DNA of 64,000 bases from Pseudomonadales bacterium (GCA_024234165.1 JACKOP010000004.1:396918-460917), one strand, 5' to 3'. Positions 19,159-28,634 are shown, numbered from the stretch's first letter. Numbers and translations are program-made. The notes: generated by a model from the sequence alone, not told the origin.

Positions 19159-20319
19159 CTAGAGGCACTCCGGAATTAGCCCCAGGGATCTATATACCTG
19201 CAGATGTAGCCGGGATACCGCGCTCCACGAGTAGCGCTCCATCAGAATTTCGCGAGATCTCCTACCCATCTCCGCAGCGGTCGCGCCATGAACACAGACG
19301 TCCAGAATTGCTTCCGCAAGAGACGCCGGATCGCCCGGAGGCACGATGCGACCGGTGATTCGATCGGAAACAAACTCCGAAATAGCACCGACATTCGTGA
19401 CAACTGCCGGTACGCCGAATGCCGCGGCTAGTGGAACCACACCCGTTTGTGTGGCCGTGGTGTACGGCAGGACGACGCAAGTGGCGAGGGAGAACAACGC
19501 GCTGATTTCTGAATCGCGGATGAATCTGTTAACGAGTATCACGCGCCCTTGACTGATTTCATCGATTTCCGGCACTGACCCAGCACCAGCGACCACCAAA
19601 ACGGCGTTCGGAAACTCCTGCGCAACCCGACCAAATGCCGAGAAGAGAAGCGCTAGCCCTTTGTATGGCTCAATCCGTCCAAAGAACAGAACCACCTTGG
19701 TGCCGGGGGTGAGTTGGCTCAATTCGGGCGGCACCAACTTCCCGCGCAGAACCTCTGGTGTCGCACCAACCCCATGCTGAACAACATAGATCTTCTTGCG
19801 CTGAAGATGCCTGTAACGGCGCAACAATAGTTCTGCGTGGGCTTCGCTATGTACATGTACCGCATCGCAGAGCGCAAGCGCGCACGGTGTGAGAACAGCA
19901 TATTCAATGGATGTCATGGCGCGCCCCCACGAGGTTAGAGTTTCGTCGTGGGGCATGGGATCGTGCACCGTTACTACCGTTCGAATGCCACTTCTTCTTA
20001 GCCGCGAAGTGAAGGGCAACAGCCCAATTGACCTTGAACATACGTGCACCACATGCGGGCGCATTTCTCGAATTACTTCGTCGGCGATCTGGAAGTAGTA
20101 GAAGGGATTGTATTTTTTTCGCAGGGCGCCCAGCCGTACCTTTAAATTAGGAAATAACCCTGATCGATTTGACTCGGAAATCTCGCTTGGGCGCCAAACG
20201 CAAGCACTGGTATGCATGCGAGTCGCAGACGCCAAGCTCTCTGCATAGTGATGCATGCCGCCTGAGCCGACGAAGTCGATATAGACGACTCCCTTACGCG
20301 GCAATTGGCTAGACCTCAT
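19159..20319 (-). CDS. Glycosyltransferase family 4
   Basis: This 386-residue GT-B enzyme has an N-terminal glycine-rich segment VYIDFVGSGGMHHYAESLA, the acceptor-side motif RPHVVHVCSRS, and the donor side VVLFFGRIEPYKGLALLFSA, VVAGAGS and VVTNVGAISEFVSDRITGRI. The E-x7-E signature is less typical (PLAAAFGVPAVV), but the VTNVGA..E motif is characteristic of GT4. It overlaps the wzx stop by 11 bp and is followed directly by the polymerase gene. It probably acts in the cytosol on the lipid-linked intermediate. Confidence 0.85.
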   Translation of the reverse strand: MRSSQLPRKGVVYIDFVGSGGMHHYAESLASATRMHTSACVWRPSEISESNRSGLFPNLKVRLGALRKKYNPFYYFQIADEVIREMRPHVVHVCSRSIGLLPFTSRLRRSGIRTVVTVHDPMPHDETLTSWGRAMTSIEYAVLTPCALALCDAVHVHSEAHAELLLRRYRHLQRKKIYVVQHGVGATPEVLRGKLVPPELSQLTPGTKVVLFFGRIEPYKGLALLFSAFGRVAQEFPNAVLVVAGAGSVPEIDEISQGRVILVNRFIRDSEISALFSLATCVVLPYTTATQTGVVPLAAAFGVPAVVTNVGAISEFVSDRITGRIVPPGDPASLAEAILDVCVHGATAAEMGRRSREILMERYSWSAVSRLHLQVYRSLGLIPECL

Positions 20320-21727
20320 ACACCGATCGCTTTCTCAGATTGAATGCATGGGCAATTGCAATGGAACAGATACCTAGCGCGACAATATTTACAGAACCAA
20401 CCTCGGACACGATTGCAATAATGAGAGGGAAACTGAGCAAGATCGCCCCGCCGGCTTCGCCTACTGTTCGCCGAAGGAGAATCTTTAAGTCACAGCCGGA
20501 TATCTTGATCAGCCAGGTAATTTTTAGCGCGAAATAACAGCTGCCAACGCAGGAAAGCGTTGCAACCGTGAGACGAGCGTCATGCTCCAAGCCTGCAGCA
20601 AGGGCGGCAAGAACTGCCGCCACAAGATATACAAGCTGTAGGACAAGCTCGTTCTTCTGCTCGCCCAGCACAGAAACGATCATTGAAACCGGCATTGAAA
20701 CAAATGCCGTAGCCACCCATGGCATGAAGTATTGAGCGTAAACACCTGCCTCACGCCATTCTTTTCCGAAGGCCAGCGAGAAGAGTTCTGGCGCGATGAG
20801 TCCCAACGGTATGAATGTGTACAGTGCGAGAGAGCTTGTCGCCAGAAGGAGCCTTTCGGCTGCCGCAGGGAGTCGATTGGCACTGCGCTCTTGCGCCGCA
20901 GTGGAGTAGAAAACCTGTGCAATCGACTGGCCGACCAACCGCGCCGGCAATTGCAGCACGCGGTAACCCATTCCAAATAACCCGGCCACGTGTGCGTCGA
21001 ACTGAGCGGCGAGCATTAACACTGGCATGTTCGCGCCAAATGCGTTGACTGCGCTTGATGGCGCTGAATAGATCAGAAAGTTCTTGTTCTCGATTGCCGA
21101 CTTAATGACATTTCCCCATTGGCCATTAGAAGTCTTGAGGCGTGGAAGCGCTGGGCAGTTCCGGGCCAGAGTCAGCATCCCCAGGAGTTGCCCAGTCAAC
21201 TGCCCCAACAGCAGTCCTGGCGCACCCAGCCCCGCAAGGCCCGCCCCAATCTGCACTGAGGATTGCGTAGTCGCGGCCGTCAGTTTTGATCCCGCATTCG
21301 CGACATGGCGCTCGTGGCGAATCGCCCACATCAATATCGCGCCCGATAATCCTGTAAACAGAATTGATACTGGAACATATAGAAGGAGATTTGTCACGCC
21401 CTCCGTATCTGGACCCTCAAGCAAATGCCATGACCCGAGATAGACTACGAGCGCCGCGATCGATGCGACGAGCAAAGTCGATATGCAAGCGAGTCGAAAT
21501 GCGTCTTCGGCTTGCTGGGCGCCTTTAGCTATTGGAACAGCTAGCTCGAAATGAAGAGCACTTATGGGTGAAACCAGGGCAGCCATTGCCGTCAGCGTCG
21601 CAAGCACTCCAAGTTCCGCTGGCGTGTAGATTCTGGTAAGCACGGGAGCCGATACCAGCAGAACAGCTTGCGAAGCTAACGCGCCCATCGAGACGACAAT
21701 GGCTGACAGGGTGGAGGAACGCTTCAT
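20309..21727 (-). CDS. Repeat-unit flippase (Wzx/MurJ-like MOP exporter)
   Basis: This 472-residue membrane protein has twelve or more predicted helices. The N-terminal pattern (ASQAVLLVSAPVLTRIYTPAELGVLATLTAMAA split by a short loop) is the common start of polysaccharide flippases, with TRIYTPAELG as the family hallmark. It should move the undecaprenyl-linked repeat unit across the inner membrane to the Wzy-like polymerase. It is the first intact gene of the AT-richer block. A 64-codon open frame (21724-21918) overlaps its ATG. Its nearest upstream conserved gene, wecC, is cut short. Confidence 0.88.
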   Translation of the reverse strand: MKRSSTLSAIVVSMGALASQAVLLVSAPVLTRIYTPAELGVLATLTAMAALVSPISALHFELAVPIAKGAQQAEDAFRLACISTLLVASIAALVVYLGSWHLLEGPDTEGVTNLLLYVPVSILFTGLSGAILMWAIRHERHVANAGSKLTAATTQSSVQIGAGLAGLGAPGLLLGQLTGQLLGMLTLARNCPALPRLKTSNGQWGNVIKSAIENKNFLIYSAPSSAVNAFGANMPVLMLAAQFDAHVAGLFGMGYRVLQLPARLVGQSIAQVFYSTAAQERSANRLPAAAERLLLATSSLALYTFIPLGLIAPELFSLAFGKEWREAGVYAQYFMPWVATAFVSMPVSMIVSVLGEQKNELVLQLVYLVAAVLAALAAGLEHDARLTVATLSCVGSCYFALKITWLIKISGCDLKILLRRTVGEAGGAILLSFPLIIAIVSEVGSVNIVALGICSIAIAHAFNLRKRSVYEV

Positions 21728-21918
21728 GAACTTTCCGCTGCACTCCGCAGGCCAGCGCCGACCGCTGATCCAATGTTTCTTTGTTTGGCAACATCGGCTC
21801 GTCTTGAGCCGGATTCCCTCGTGGGCTCAATCGCTAGGATTTTTCGCCGGATAATATTCAAGTTCGGCAACGCCAATCTCATAAATGTTGAATAATCGGA
21901 AGCCAGTTCTTCTACCAC
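21724..21918 (-). CDS. Short open frame at a recombination junction (doubtful gene)
   Basis: A 64-codon frame starts at a GTG that falls inside the end of the truncated wecC and stops with an ATGA overlap at the wzx start. The translated product (MVEELASDYSTFMRLALPNL at the start) matches nothing I recognise. The overlap with wzx would suit a leader peptide or a leftover 3' end of a lost gene. It may simply be chance coding potential across the joint between the wecC remnant and the AT-rich block. Confidence 0.25.
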   Translation of the reverse strand: MVEELASDYSTFMRLALPNLNIIRRKILAIEPTRESGSRRADVAKQRNIGSAVGAGLRSAAESS

Positions 21919-22715
21919 GGATCCACCGCAATGCAGTGCCCGCCAACGCCCGGCCCCGGATTCAGGGTGTTCACGCGCGGATGCCGGTTCGCCAGGGAAA
22001 TCACCTCCCAGGTATTCACCCCCTCCGCATCCGCGATCATCGAGATCTCGTTGGCGAACGCGATGTTCACGTCCCGGTAGGAGTTCTCGGTGAGTTTCAC
22101 CAGTTCCGCGGTCTTCGCGGTGGTCGAGAGCACCTCGCCGCGCACGAAGCTTTCGTAGAACGCCACCGCCTTCTGCGTCGATGCCTCGTTGATGCCGCCC
22201 ACCACGCGATCGTTCTCGATCAGTTCGATCAATATGCGGCCTGGTAGCACGCGTTCGGGGCAGTGCGCCACGAAGATGTCTTCGGTGGTGTTGTGGCCTG
22301 CGGCGCCGAGTTCGGCGGCCACGATCTCTTCGGTGGTGCCGGGCGGGTTGGTCGACTCCAGGATCACCAGATCGCCCTTTTTCACGTGCGGGGCGATGGC
22401 TCGGGTGGCGGCGGCCACGTAGGAAAGATCCGGCTTCTTGCCTTCCTTGAACGGCGTGGGCACGGCAATGATGAACACATCGGCTGGTACCGGGCTGAGG
22501 CTCGCCGTCAGGTTGCCGGAGTTCACGGCGGACTTGACCAGGATGTCCAGGTCCGGCTCCACGATGTGGATGCGGCCCTCGTTGATGGTGTCCACCACCT
22601 TCGGCGAGACGTCCACGCCGGTGACTTTGTAGCCCTTGGTCGCGAGGATCGAGGCGGTCGGGAGGCCGATGTAGCCCAGCCCCATCACGCAGATGTGTTC
22701 GATCTTGTCAGACAT
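21912..22715 (-). pseudogene. wecC: UDP-N-acetyl-D-mannosamine dehydrogenase, 3'-truncated
   Basis: The first 267 residues are a normal WecC: Rossmann start ICVMGLGYIGLPTASILA, FIIAVPTPFKEGKKPDLSYV, ILESTNPPGTTEEIV, FVAHCPERVLPGR, KLTENSYRDVNIAFANE, GPGVGGHCIAVDPW. The frame then hits TAG at 21912, where the family continues for about 150 residues (central helix and C-terminal UDP-binding domain). The sequence after the break is AT-rich and unrelated. The active-site Cys normally found in the GGHC segment is present, but the substrate-binding C-terminal domain is missing, so the product is very unlikely to work. It follows the broken wecB. Confidence 0.85.
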
Positions 22716-23161
22716 TTACGGCTTCCTGCGGCACGGGGTGGGAGACGAATTCATCCACGTGGGTGTCACCGAAGAAGTGCTGCTCGAGCGCATGCACGAT
22801 GCGCTGCGACGCCTGGCCGTCGCCGTACGGATTGATCGCGCGGGCCATCGCATCGTAGGCGCAACGGTCGGTGATCAGCACCAGCTTGCGCTTCGGTTCG
22901 CTCACGCGCGCGTGCAGCGCCGGACCCAGCAGGTCCCGCCAGCGCACGCCATCGGCGGCGTTGACCCGTTCGCGGACCCACAGCAGCGCATCGATCACCG
23001 TGTTGCCGGTCACCACGATTGAGGCGCGTGCCCGATGCTCCTCCAGCAGGTTGCTGCCCGTGGGGGCGAAGCTCAGCGCGCACAGCGGGGCCACTTCGAT
23101 GGCCTCGGGGCGGTGCCAAACACCGCCAGAATCCTCTTTTCAGTTCGTCCGTGGTACTCAT
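22708..23161 (-). pseudogene. wecB: UDP-N-acetylglucosamine 2-epimerase remnant
   Basis: Pieces of WecB occur in three reading frames. An ATG at 23161 opens MSTTDELK; the next frame gives ILAVFGT; one missing C shifts to RPEAIEVAPL. The text then jumps to LSFAPTGSNLLEE and VTGNTVIDALLW, which in an intact epimerase lie roughly 180 residues further on, and then to KRKLVLITD and NPYGDGQASQRIV from near the C-terminus. At least two indels and two internal deletions are therefore present. In a complete pathway this enzyme would supply UDP-ManNAc to WecC, which is broken next door. Confidence 0.8.
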
Positions 23162-23185
23162 GCATCCTGTCTTGACATACCCGCC

Positions 23186-24091
23186 CTAAAACCCCACCAC
23201 TTCCCGAATATCCACCCCCGTCACCTGCTTCAGCAGATGGCGGGCCTTCTCGAGTTCCTCGACGTTCTCGCGTTCGCGATCCAGTCCACCGATGCGCCGG
23301 CCCTTGATCACCTCGAGCGCCAGGTCCACCTCGATGCGCTCCACCTCTGCCGCGTAGCCATGCACCAGCGCCTGGTCGCAGAGCGTATTCACCAGGCGCG
23401 GGATGCCGCCGGTGTAGTAGAAGATCGCGACGATCGCGAAGGTGTCGAACAGGAACTCGTTGCCACCGGCCACGCGCAGGCGGTGGCGCACGTACTCGAT
23501 GGTGTCACTGCAGTTCATCGCATCCAGGTGGTACTCGGCACTCACACGCTGCGCGAACTGGCGCAGTGACGGGCGCCTGAGCACCTCCAGCAGTTCGGGC
23601 TGGCCCACCAGCAGAATCTGCAGCAGATGGTCCTTGTCGGTGTTGATGTTCGAGAGCAGCCGCAGGTCTTCCAGTGCCTTCGCGTCGATGTTCTGCGCTT
23701 CGTCCAGGATCAGCGCCACGCGCTTGCCGGCTGCGTAGCGGCTGATCACGAAGTGCATGAAGTCATTGATCATGCGCACGCGGCTGCGCCCTTCGAACGG
23801 CAGCCCGAACGAGGCGGTGATCCACTGCAGCATGTCTTCGAAGGAACCGTGCGCGGAGGTGACCACGCCCACGGTGAACTCGTCGTAGTCGATGCGCCGC
23901 AACAGGTGGCGGATCAGCGTGGTCTTGCCCGAGCCCACGGCGCCGGTCACCACGGTAATGCCGCTCTGCTCGCACAGGCCGTATTCGAGCATCGCGAAGG
24001 CGGCCTTGTGCCGCTTCGAGAAGAAGAGGTAGGCGGGGTCGGGCAGCAGGCTGAACGGCTTCTCGCTCAGTCCGAAATGCTTCCGGTACAT
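23186..24091 (-). CDS. Exosortase/EPS-associated AAA ATPase (ExeA/GspA-like)
   Basis: This 301-residue ATPase begins MYRKHFGLSEKPFSLLPDP, the hallmark of the ExeA-like ATPases that travel with PEP-CTERM/XrtA EPS loci. It has Walker A GAVGSGKTT (50-58), Walker B VALILDEAQNID, and a sensor region VGQPELLEVLRRPSLRQFAQR. The C-terminal winged part (YYTGGIPRLVNTLCDQALV) is typical. It probably energises or regulates assembly of the export machinery at the inner membrane. It starts 9 bp after the kinase stop and is followed by wecB remnants. Confidence 0.9.
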   Translation of the reverse strand: MYRKHFGLSEKPFSLLPDPAYLFFSKRHKAAFAMLEYGLCEQSGITVVTGAVGSGKTTLIRHLLRRIDYDEFTVGVVTSAHGSFEDMLQWITASFGLPFEGRSRVRMINDFMHFVISRYAAGKRVALILDEAQNIDAKALEDLRLLSNINTDKDHLLQILLVGQPELLEVLRRPSLRQFAQRVSAEYHLDAMNCSDTIEYVRHRLRVAGGNEFLFDTFAIVAIFYYTGGIPRLVNTLCDQALVHGYAAEVERIEVDLALEVIKGRRIGGLDRERENVEELEKARHLLKQVTGVDIREVVGF

Positions 24092-24100
24092 CAGAAAGCC

Positions 24101-25066
24101 CTAGCTGCGCGCCTTGTTGAGGATGGTGCCGATCAGGTTGCTCCCTTCCAGCAGTTGCAGCGAGCGCTGCACGTCGTCTTCGGTGGTGACGCCGTCTTCC
24201 ACCACCATCAGCGTGGCGTCCACGGTGGGGGTGAACATCAGTGCGTCGTCGTTGCGCAGCAGCGGCGGCAGGTCGAACACGATGATGCGGTCTGCGTAGC
24301 GCCCGCGCATGTCCTGCACCAGGCTCTGCATCTGCGGCGATGAGAGCATCTCCGATGAGTACTTGCCGAGCGCGCGCCCCGGCAGCAGCACCAGGCGCGG
24401 GAAACCGGGGTTCAGCAACACCTGTTCGAGCGTGGCGTCGGCGTTGAGGTAGTCGACGAGGCCCTTTTCCACCTGCACGTCGAACATCTGGTGCAGCGAC
24501 GGGCGGCGCAGGTCCAGGTCCACCAGCATCACGGTATGGTTCGCCTCGCGCGAGAGCGCGATCGCGAGGTTGGCGGCCGTGAGGCTCTTGCCGGCGTTCT
24601 CGCCGGGGCTGGTGATCGCAAGCGTGTTCCAGCCCTTGTCCTTCAGGATCTTCAGCACCTGGGTGCGCAGTTGGCGGTACGCCTCCACGCGCTCGTCGTA
24701 GTCCAGCCCCGCGATGACGCGGTTTTCCTTCAGCCTGGATTCGTCCACGTCCACGTGGCGTGTGTGCGTGTAGCGGATGGCGCTGGGCGGCGGCGCGGGT
24801 GGCGCCTCGGTGCCGGTATCGGCGAAATAGGCGTGGATCAGGCTGTCCGCACGGGCATCCGGGTTGATGCGCGCCTCGGTGGCCGCACGCTCGGTGCTCA
24901 CCGGTACGGGTGCGAGCCCGGAAGCTGCAGGCGCAGGCGTTCGCACGGGTTCCGGTGCCGCGATTTCCTCGGGGTCCGGCGCGTCGCCGGGGTGCGAGGG
25001 AAGCTTCCCGATCCTGCCCGTGCGCTGCTGGCGCGCGCGCGCGATCGCTTCCTGGAGACGGTCCAT
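24101..25066 (-). CDS. BY-kinase-like ATPase (CpsD/CapB family) of the EPS system
   Basis: This 321-residue cytosolic partner of the Wzz-type protein has a Pro/Ala-rich N-terminal linker, then the kinase fold: Walker A SPGENAGKS (153-161), Walker A' VMLVDLDLRRP (179-189), and Walker B-like IIVFDLPPLL. The usual GEGKS form of the P-loop is replaced by GENAGKS. The C-terminus ends LIGTILNKARS without a tyrosine-rich tail, so autophosphorylation on a tail is not evident; the enzyme may act mainly as an ATPase. Its ATG overlaps the Wzz stop (TGATG). Confidence 0.87.
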   Translation of the reverse strand: MDRLQEAIARARQQRTGRIGKLPSHPGDAPDPEEIAAPEPVRTPAPAASGLAPVPVSTERAATEARINPDARADSLIHAYFADTGTEAPPAPPPSAIRYTHTRHVDVDESRLKENRVIAGLDYDERVEAYRQLRTQVLKILKDKGWNTLAITSPGENAGKSLTAANLAIALSREANHTVMLVDLDLRRPSLHQMFDVQVEKGLVDYLNADATLEQVLLNPGFPRLVLLPGRALGKYSSEMLSSPQMQSLVQDMRGRYADRIIVFDLPPLLRNDDALMFTPTVDATLMVVEDGVTTEDDVQRSLQLLEGSNLIGTILNKARS

Positions 25067-26853
25067 CAGCCTGCTCCCAACTTGCCCAGGATCACGAACC
25101 AGAGCACATCCAGTGGCTTGAAGAAGAAGTGCACGTACAGCACCAGCACCACGGTGGTGACCACGGCTCCTACCAGCAGACGCCGGCGCAGCAGTTCGCG
25201 GCGGCGGATATCGCTGCTGTTGTTGAGGTACGGAATCACCACGAACGGCGGCGTGCCGGTAACCCGCGCGAGCGCCTTGGCGCCGCGGATGCTCTTGTCC
25301 ATGCCCTCGGCGAGCACCGCGTTGCCCAGTCCGGCGGCGCCGGCCAGCACGAAGCCGATCACGATCAGCGCCAGGCGGTTCGGGCTCACCGGTATGAGCG
25401 GCAGATCGGGTGGTTCGATCAGCGTGAAGCGCTGGCCCTTGCGCTCCTGCTCCAGGTTCTTCGAGACGTCTGCCTCGCGCTGCTTGGCGCGCAGCTCCTG
25501 GTACTTCGCGTTCGCGGTGGCGTACTCGCGCTGCAGCCCCTGGTAGTCCGCTTCCACGGCCGGCGCCTTCTTCAGCAGTGCCTCGTACTCGGCCAGCTTG
25601 TTGCGCGCCACGGTGCGCTGCTCGGCCAGGCTGCGCAGTTCGGCGTCGGCGGCGGAAATCTGCGTCTGCAGCAGCACGTAGGCGGGGTTGTCTGCGTGCA
25701 GACGTTCGGCCGCGTTGCTGCGCCCGGCGCCTTTCAGTGACTGTTCGAGCGATGCCACCTCGCGTTCGGCGGCCGTCACCTGCGGGTGATCGGCGGTGTA
25801 GCGTTCGCGCAACTGCGCGAGCCGATCACGCGCGGTGGCCAGTTGCTGGCGCAGCAGTTCGGGGTCATCGCCCACGCCGAGCGTGGCCTGCAGCGCTTCG
25901 ATCTCGCGCTTCAGGCGGAGCACATCGGGGTGTGAGTCGTGATAGACGGCGGCCTTCTTGCGGTATTCGGACTGCAGCGCCTTCAGGCGGTCCACGTCGG
26001 AGAGCACGGTCTCGCCGGTGGGCAGCACCACGGGGGCCGAGGGGCTGAGCTGCGTCATTTGCGCGGCGAGCTGGATCTTGCGTTTCTCCAGCTCCTGCAT
26101 ACGGATCGCGATGTCGGAAATCTCGCGTTCGGTACGCTCCACCACCGAGAGGTTGAACTGGTGGAACTCGGGCAGCGCGCCCTTGTTCTCTTCCTTGAAC
26201 GCGGCGAGCTTCGCTTCGAGCGTCTTCAGTTCGCTGTCCAGCGTTTCGGCCTCGGCGGCCAGGAACTCCGAGGCGCCGGCAGCCTTCACAGTGCGCGAGC
26301 GCAGGTTCTCGTTCAGGTACAGCGTGACCAGCTCATTGGTGACCTTCTGCGCGGTGGCGCCGCTCGCGTCGTCGTAGGCGAGCGTGAACGCGATGGTCGC
26401 CTGCATCGCGCGGCCACTGCGCGGGTCCAGCACGTCGGCGCTGACCAGGTCGAGCTTCACCTTGTTGCGGAACTCCTCGGCAACGGTGGTGCGCGGCAGC
26501 TTCGACTCGGCGCTCTTCTGGCCGTAGAGGTCGAACTTGTCGACGATCTGCAGGATGTTCTCCACCGTCATCACGCGCTGGGTGATCACCTGCACCTGCT
26601 CGGCCGCGTAGCTCGAGATGGTGGAGCGCACCAGATCCTGCGGAATTTCCTGCTCCTCGATCAGGATGGTGGCGGTGGAGCGGTACGTGGCCGGCAGCCC
26701 GAGCGCGAGCAGCACCGCGAGCAGGGCCACCACGGCCGCCGGCACCGCGATGTGCCAGCGCCGGCGCTTCAGCACCGCGAGGTAATCCCCGATCGAGAGT
26801 TCGTTTTCGATGGGCTCGAACTCGCCCGTCGTGCGCATGTCCATTGCGTTCAC
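25066..26853 (-). CDS. Chain-length determinant / GumC-type polysaccharide co-polymerase
   Basis: This 595-residue inner-membrane protein sets polymer length and links synthesis to export. It has a Wzz domain at the N-terminus with a first membrane helix near residues 33-53, long heptad-rich coiled coils between about 180 and 430 (for example EAETLDSELKTLEAKLAAFK), the conserved LIPVSPNRLALIVIGF segment before a second helix, and a third hydrophobic segment near the end. No kinase domain is fused; the ATPase is the next gene. A GTG at 26853 overlaps the barrel gene by 4 bp; an ATG at 26844 is possible. Confidence 0.9.
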   Translation of the reverse strand: MNAMDMRTTGEFEPIENELSIGDYLAVLKRRRWHIAVPAAVVALLAVLLALGLPATYRSTATILIEEQEIPQDLVRSTISSYAAEQVQVITQRVMTVENILQIVDKFDLYGQKSAESKLPRTTVAEEFRNKVKLDLVSADVLDPRSGRAMQATIAFTLAYDDASGATAQKVTNELVTLYLNENLRSRTVKAAGASEFLAAEAETLDSELKTLEAKLAAFKEENKGALPEFHQFNLSVVERTEREISDIAIRMQELEKRKIQLAAQMTQLSPSAPVVLPTGETVLSDVDRLKALQSEYRKKAAVYHDSHPDVLRLKREIEALQATLGVGDDPELLRQQLATARDRLAQLRERYTADHPQVTAAEREVASLEQSLKGAGRSNAAERLHADNPAYVLLQTQISAADAELRSLAEQRTVARNKLAEYEALLKKAPAVEADYQGLQREYATANAKYQELRAKQREADVSKNLEQERKGQRFTLIEPPDLPLIPVSPNRLALIVIGFVLAGAAGLGNAVLAEGMDKSIRGAKALARVTGTPPFVVIPYLNNSSDIRRRELLRRRLLVGAVVTTVVLVLYVHFFFKPLDVLWFVILGKLGAG

Positions 26854-28013
26854 CTCGACCAGCGCTTCGGCACGGGTTCGTAGCGGATGCCGAAGAAGAC
26901 CGCGTTGCCGGAGGCATCACCCGGCGCATTGTCGTAGTCCTGGAAGCGGTAGCGGTAGCGCGCGTTCAGGTACAGGCTCTGCGTGATGCGCCAGTCGATG
27001 CCGGCGTCGGCGTCGGCGTAGTCACGGTCGATGCGAAAGCGCCTCTCCACGGATTCGTTCTGGCCGTACAGCGCGCCCAGGCGCAGCGTCAGCAGTTCGC
27101 TCAGGCGGTAGCTCCACGCGGCCCGCGCGAAGCGGCGCTGCTGGATGAGTCCGTCTGCGCTGGGGTAGGTCTGGCTTGCCACGTTGAACGACAGCGACCA
27201 GCGCGGCTGCGTGTAGTCGAGCCTGGCGTCGACGACGGTGACGTTCTCGTTGCTGCGGCGGGAAAACGGCACGCTGGGCGGCAGGTCGCGGCGCGTCTCG
27301 ACCTTTGCCGCTCCCGCGAGCGCGGAAAGCTTCAGGTTCTCGGTCAGCGCGAAGTCGGCACCGGCCATCACGCCCGCGGTATCCGAGCGCGTGTCGAGCG
27401 CGTCACCCACGTCGAAGCGGTTCAGGTAACCCTGCAGCTTCAGCGTGGTGCGCGGCGAGAGGATGTGCAGCCAGGTGAGGTCGACGCCGGCGGTGGTGTA
27501 GTCGGTGTAGGTGCGGCTGCCGTACGACACATCGTGGAACGAGGCACCGAAGCGCAGTGCGTTGCGCTCACTGAGGTAGGTGAGCCACGACGGTGCGAGC
27601 CAGTAGTCCTCGCGGCGCACCGCCCGGCGGCTGACGCGGCCGGTGTCTTCGAGTTCGCTGGTGCGGGTGGAGTCGCGCACGCCGCCCGCCTGCAGCCCGA
27701 GTTCGTTGCGCGGCGTCTGCTTCGCCACATCGAGGATCATGCGCTGGTCGCTGCTGTCGTAGTCGCGCTCGTCGAAGCGCGCGAAGTTCAGTTGCGTATC
27801 CAGCGAAACCGTGAGGTCCGGCGTCCGGTACCCGAGCCGCAGCGCCGGCGCCAGCGAAACGCCCGAGATCGCGTTCTCGCCGCGTTCGACCAGCGCGACG
27901 TTGTCGTCGTGTTCGCCGTTGATGCCGATGCGCCCGGCCGCGGTGTACTCCGCCGCGTGCAGCGGCGACGCCGCAACGGCGGTGGCGATGAGCCAGCGTG
28001 CGGCGCGCGACAT
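26850..28013 (-). CDS. Outer-membrane beta-barrel protein of the EPS locus
   Basis: This 387-residue protein has a short signal peptide (MSRAARWLIATAVAASPLHA) followed by alternating hydrophobic/polar strands rich in aromatic ends, typical of an outer-membrane barrel (RTPDLTVSLDTQLNFARFDE, RYRYRFQDYDNAPGDASG). Proteins of this kind sit between the export gene and the co-polymerase gene in exosortase-linked EPS clusters and are thought to form or assist the exit pore. The last strand lacks a terminal Phe, though. It overlaps the export gene upstream (TGATG) and the Wzz gene downstream. Confidence 0.78.
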   Translation of the reverse strand: MSRAARWLIATAVAASPLHAAEYTAAGRIGINGEHDDNVALVERGENAISGVSLAPALRLGYRTPDLTVSLDTQLNFARFDERDYDSSDQRMILDVAKQTPRNELGLQAGGVRDSTRTSELEDTGRVSRRAVRREDYWLAPSWLTYLSERNALRFGASFHDVSYGSRTYTDYTTAGVDLTWLHILSPRTTLKLQGYLNRFDVGDALDTRSDTAGVMAGADFALTENLKLSALAGAAKVETRRDLPPSVPFSRRSNENVTVVDARLDYTQPRWSLSFNVASQTYPSADGLIQQRRFARAAWSYRLSELLTLRLGALYGQNESVERRFRIDRDYADADAGIDWRITQSLYLNARYRYRFQDYDNAPGDASGNAVFFGIRYEPVPKRWSR

Positions 28014-28558
28014 CAGGGCACCACCACGGTGTCACCGCCGTGCAGCACGATGTTGCTGTCCAGGCTCTGGCCCTGCTTCACCGCGGCGTAACGAAACGGG
28101 ATGGATTGCTGCGCGCCGCCGTCGCGGCGCAGCACCACGATGCTGTTCTCGGCCGCGAAGCTGTTCAGGCCGCCGGCGAGCGCGAGCGCCTGTACCACGT
28201 CGATGCGCCGGTTCACGATGTACTCGCCCGGGCGCTGCACGTTGCCGAGCACGTAGATCTTGTTGCCGTCGATGCGCAGCAGCGACACGGTCACGACCGG
28301 CGGATCCTTGAGATATTTCCCAAGCCCCTCGACGATGCGCTGCTCGACCTCATCCGCCGTGCTGCCACCGGCCTTCACGCGCCCGACCATCGGGAAGCGC
28401 AGGTCACCGTCGGGCTGCACCAGCACCTCGCGCGAGAGGCCTTCCTCGTTCCACACGAAAACCTGCAGCACATCGCCCGGGTTGATGCGGTACGGCTCGT
28501 CGGCGGCGGCCCAAACGGGGCAAAGCGCGAGCAGTGCGATGAACAGCAATCGGTACAT
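28013..28558 (-). CDS. Polysaccharide export protein (Wza/BexD family, XrtA-EPS type)
   Basis: This 181-residue periplasmic/outer-membrane export protein has a signal peptide ending near AAADEP, a polysaccharide-export domain (YRINPGDVLQVFVWNEEGLS, VQPDGDLRFPMVGRVKAGG), then a SLBB domain (KIYVLGNVQRPGEYIVNRR, VVQALALAGGL). It lacks a lipobox Cys, unlike E. coli Wza, and is the short form usual in exosortase-linked clusters. The ATG at 28558 is chosen because the signal peptide starts there. It is the first gene of the export block, after a 190-bp gap from the upstream VPLPA gene. Confidence 0.9.
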   Translation of the reverse strand: MYRLLFIALLALCPVWAAADEPYRINPGDVLQVFVWNEEGLSREVLVQPDGDLRFPMVGRVKAGGSTADEVEQRIVEGLGKYLKDPPVVTVSLLRIDGNKIYVLGNVQRPGEYIVNRRIDVVQALALAGGLNSFAAENSIVVLRRDGGAQQSIPFRYAAVKQGQSLDSNIVLHGGDTVVVP

Positions 28559-28634
28559 CGTTCGGTTTCCTGGCGTGCTCGCGGTCAACGCGAAAGAAAG
28601 GTTCTCATATAGCCGCGAAGCCGGCCCAATGCAA

